DNA from: Marinosulfonomonas sp.
GTDB taxonomy: Bacteria; Pseudomonadota; Alphaproteobacteria; Rhodobacterales; Rhodobacteraceae
DNA length: 5,684 nucleotides
Direction of reading: 5' to 3'
Assembly (NCBI GenBank): GCA_015494385.1
Contig: WGBJ01000090.1
Location: 1 to 5,684 of the forward strand
Positions within the stretch are counted from its first letter, which is position 1; each line of letters opens with the position of its first letter. The notes below the pieces were generated by a model. That model saw only the letters and a list, made by a program, of their open reading frames with translations, did not search any database and was not told the origin of the DNA. Positions 5,648 to 5,684 of this stretch are shown in pieces. The position numbers were made by a program, and so were the translations under genes.

Positions 5648-5684
5648 TCAATTGGTTAATCCACCGGAGTTAAGGCGGTATATC

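Larger units (their letters stand above)
5264..5684. other. Upstream intergenic region without a supported gene
   Basis: About 420 bases hold no gene I would support. The part next to GTPase A is AT-rich and carries the promoter candidate and the palindrome. From about 5500 to the edge the base composition is more like coding DNA, but frames on both strands are short and lack good starts. A plus-strand ATG at 5491 opens 46 codons. A minus-strand frame spells a cysteine- and glycine-containing stretch with no ATG. This could be a decayed gene or the margin of one beyond the window. Confidence 0.5.

Overview
The window most resembles an alphaproteobacterial chromosome, probably from the marine Rhodobacterales/Roseobacter group. 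This rests on moderate-GC coding sequence with AT-rich intergenic DNA, on a short gene whose opening residues match a conserved hypothetical family I remember from Rhodobacteraceae, and on the style of the GTPase genes. The taxonomic call comes from memory, not from a search. All genes I can support lie on the minus strand, so the window is best read from right to left.

From right to left: 5684-5264 is a gene-poor upstream region with a perfect TATAAT -10 candidate, a 16-bp palindrome and a tandem 10-bp repeat. Next comes gene A (5248-3224), a 674-residue dynamin-like GTPase with all G motifs, a long insertion between G2 and G3, a helical C-terminal half and a Trp/Arg cluster that could insert into membrane. 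After 33 bases follows gene B (3190-1379), a second and very different GTPase: a compact dynamin-type G domain joined to a roughly 250-residue acidic, low-complexity tail instead of a helical stalk. A strong Rho-independent terminator (1353-1315) closes this two-gene unit.

Further left is a 74-residue protein (1128-904) resembling only the N-terminal part of a larger Rhodobacterales family. After it comes a candidate 79-residue small membrane or exported protein (748-509). Five bases later begins gene C (503 to the left edge), the N-terminal part of a third dynamin-like GTPase, clearly paralogous to A.

The shared theme is a cluster of bacterial dynamin-like proteins. Two are close paralogues (A, C) and one is a divergent partner (B) probably co-translated with A. 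Bacterial dynamins commonly occur as adjacent pairs that hetero-oligomerise and remodel membranes, so I infer that A and B work together, with C possibly a second or backup A-type subunit. No mobile element, CRISPR array, tRNA or rRNA was seen.
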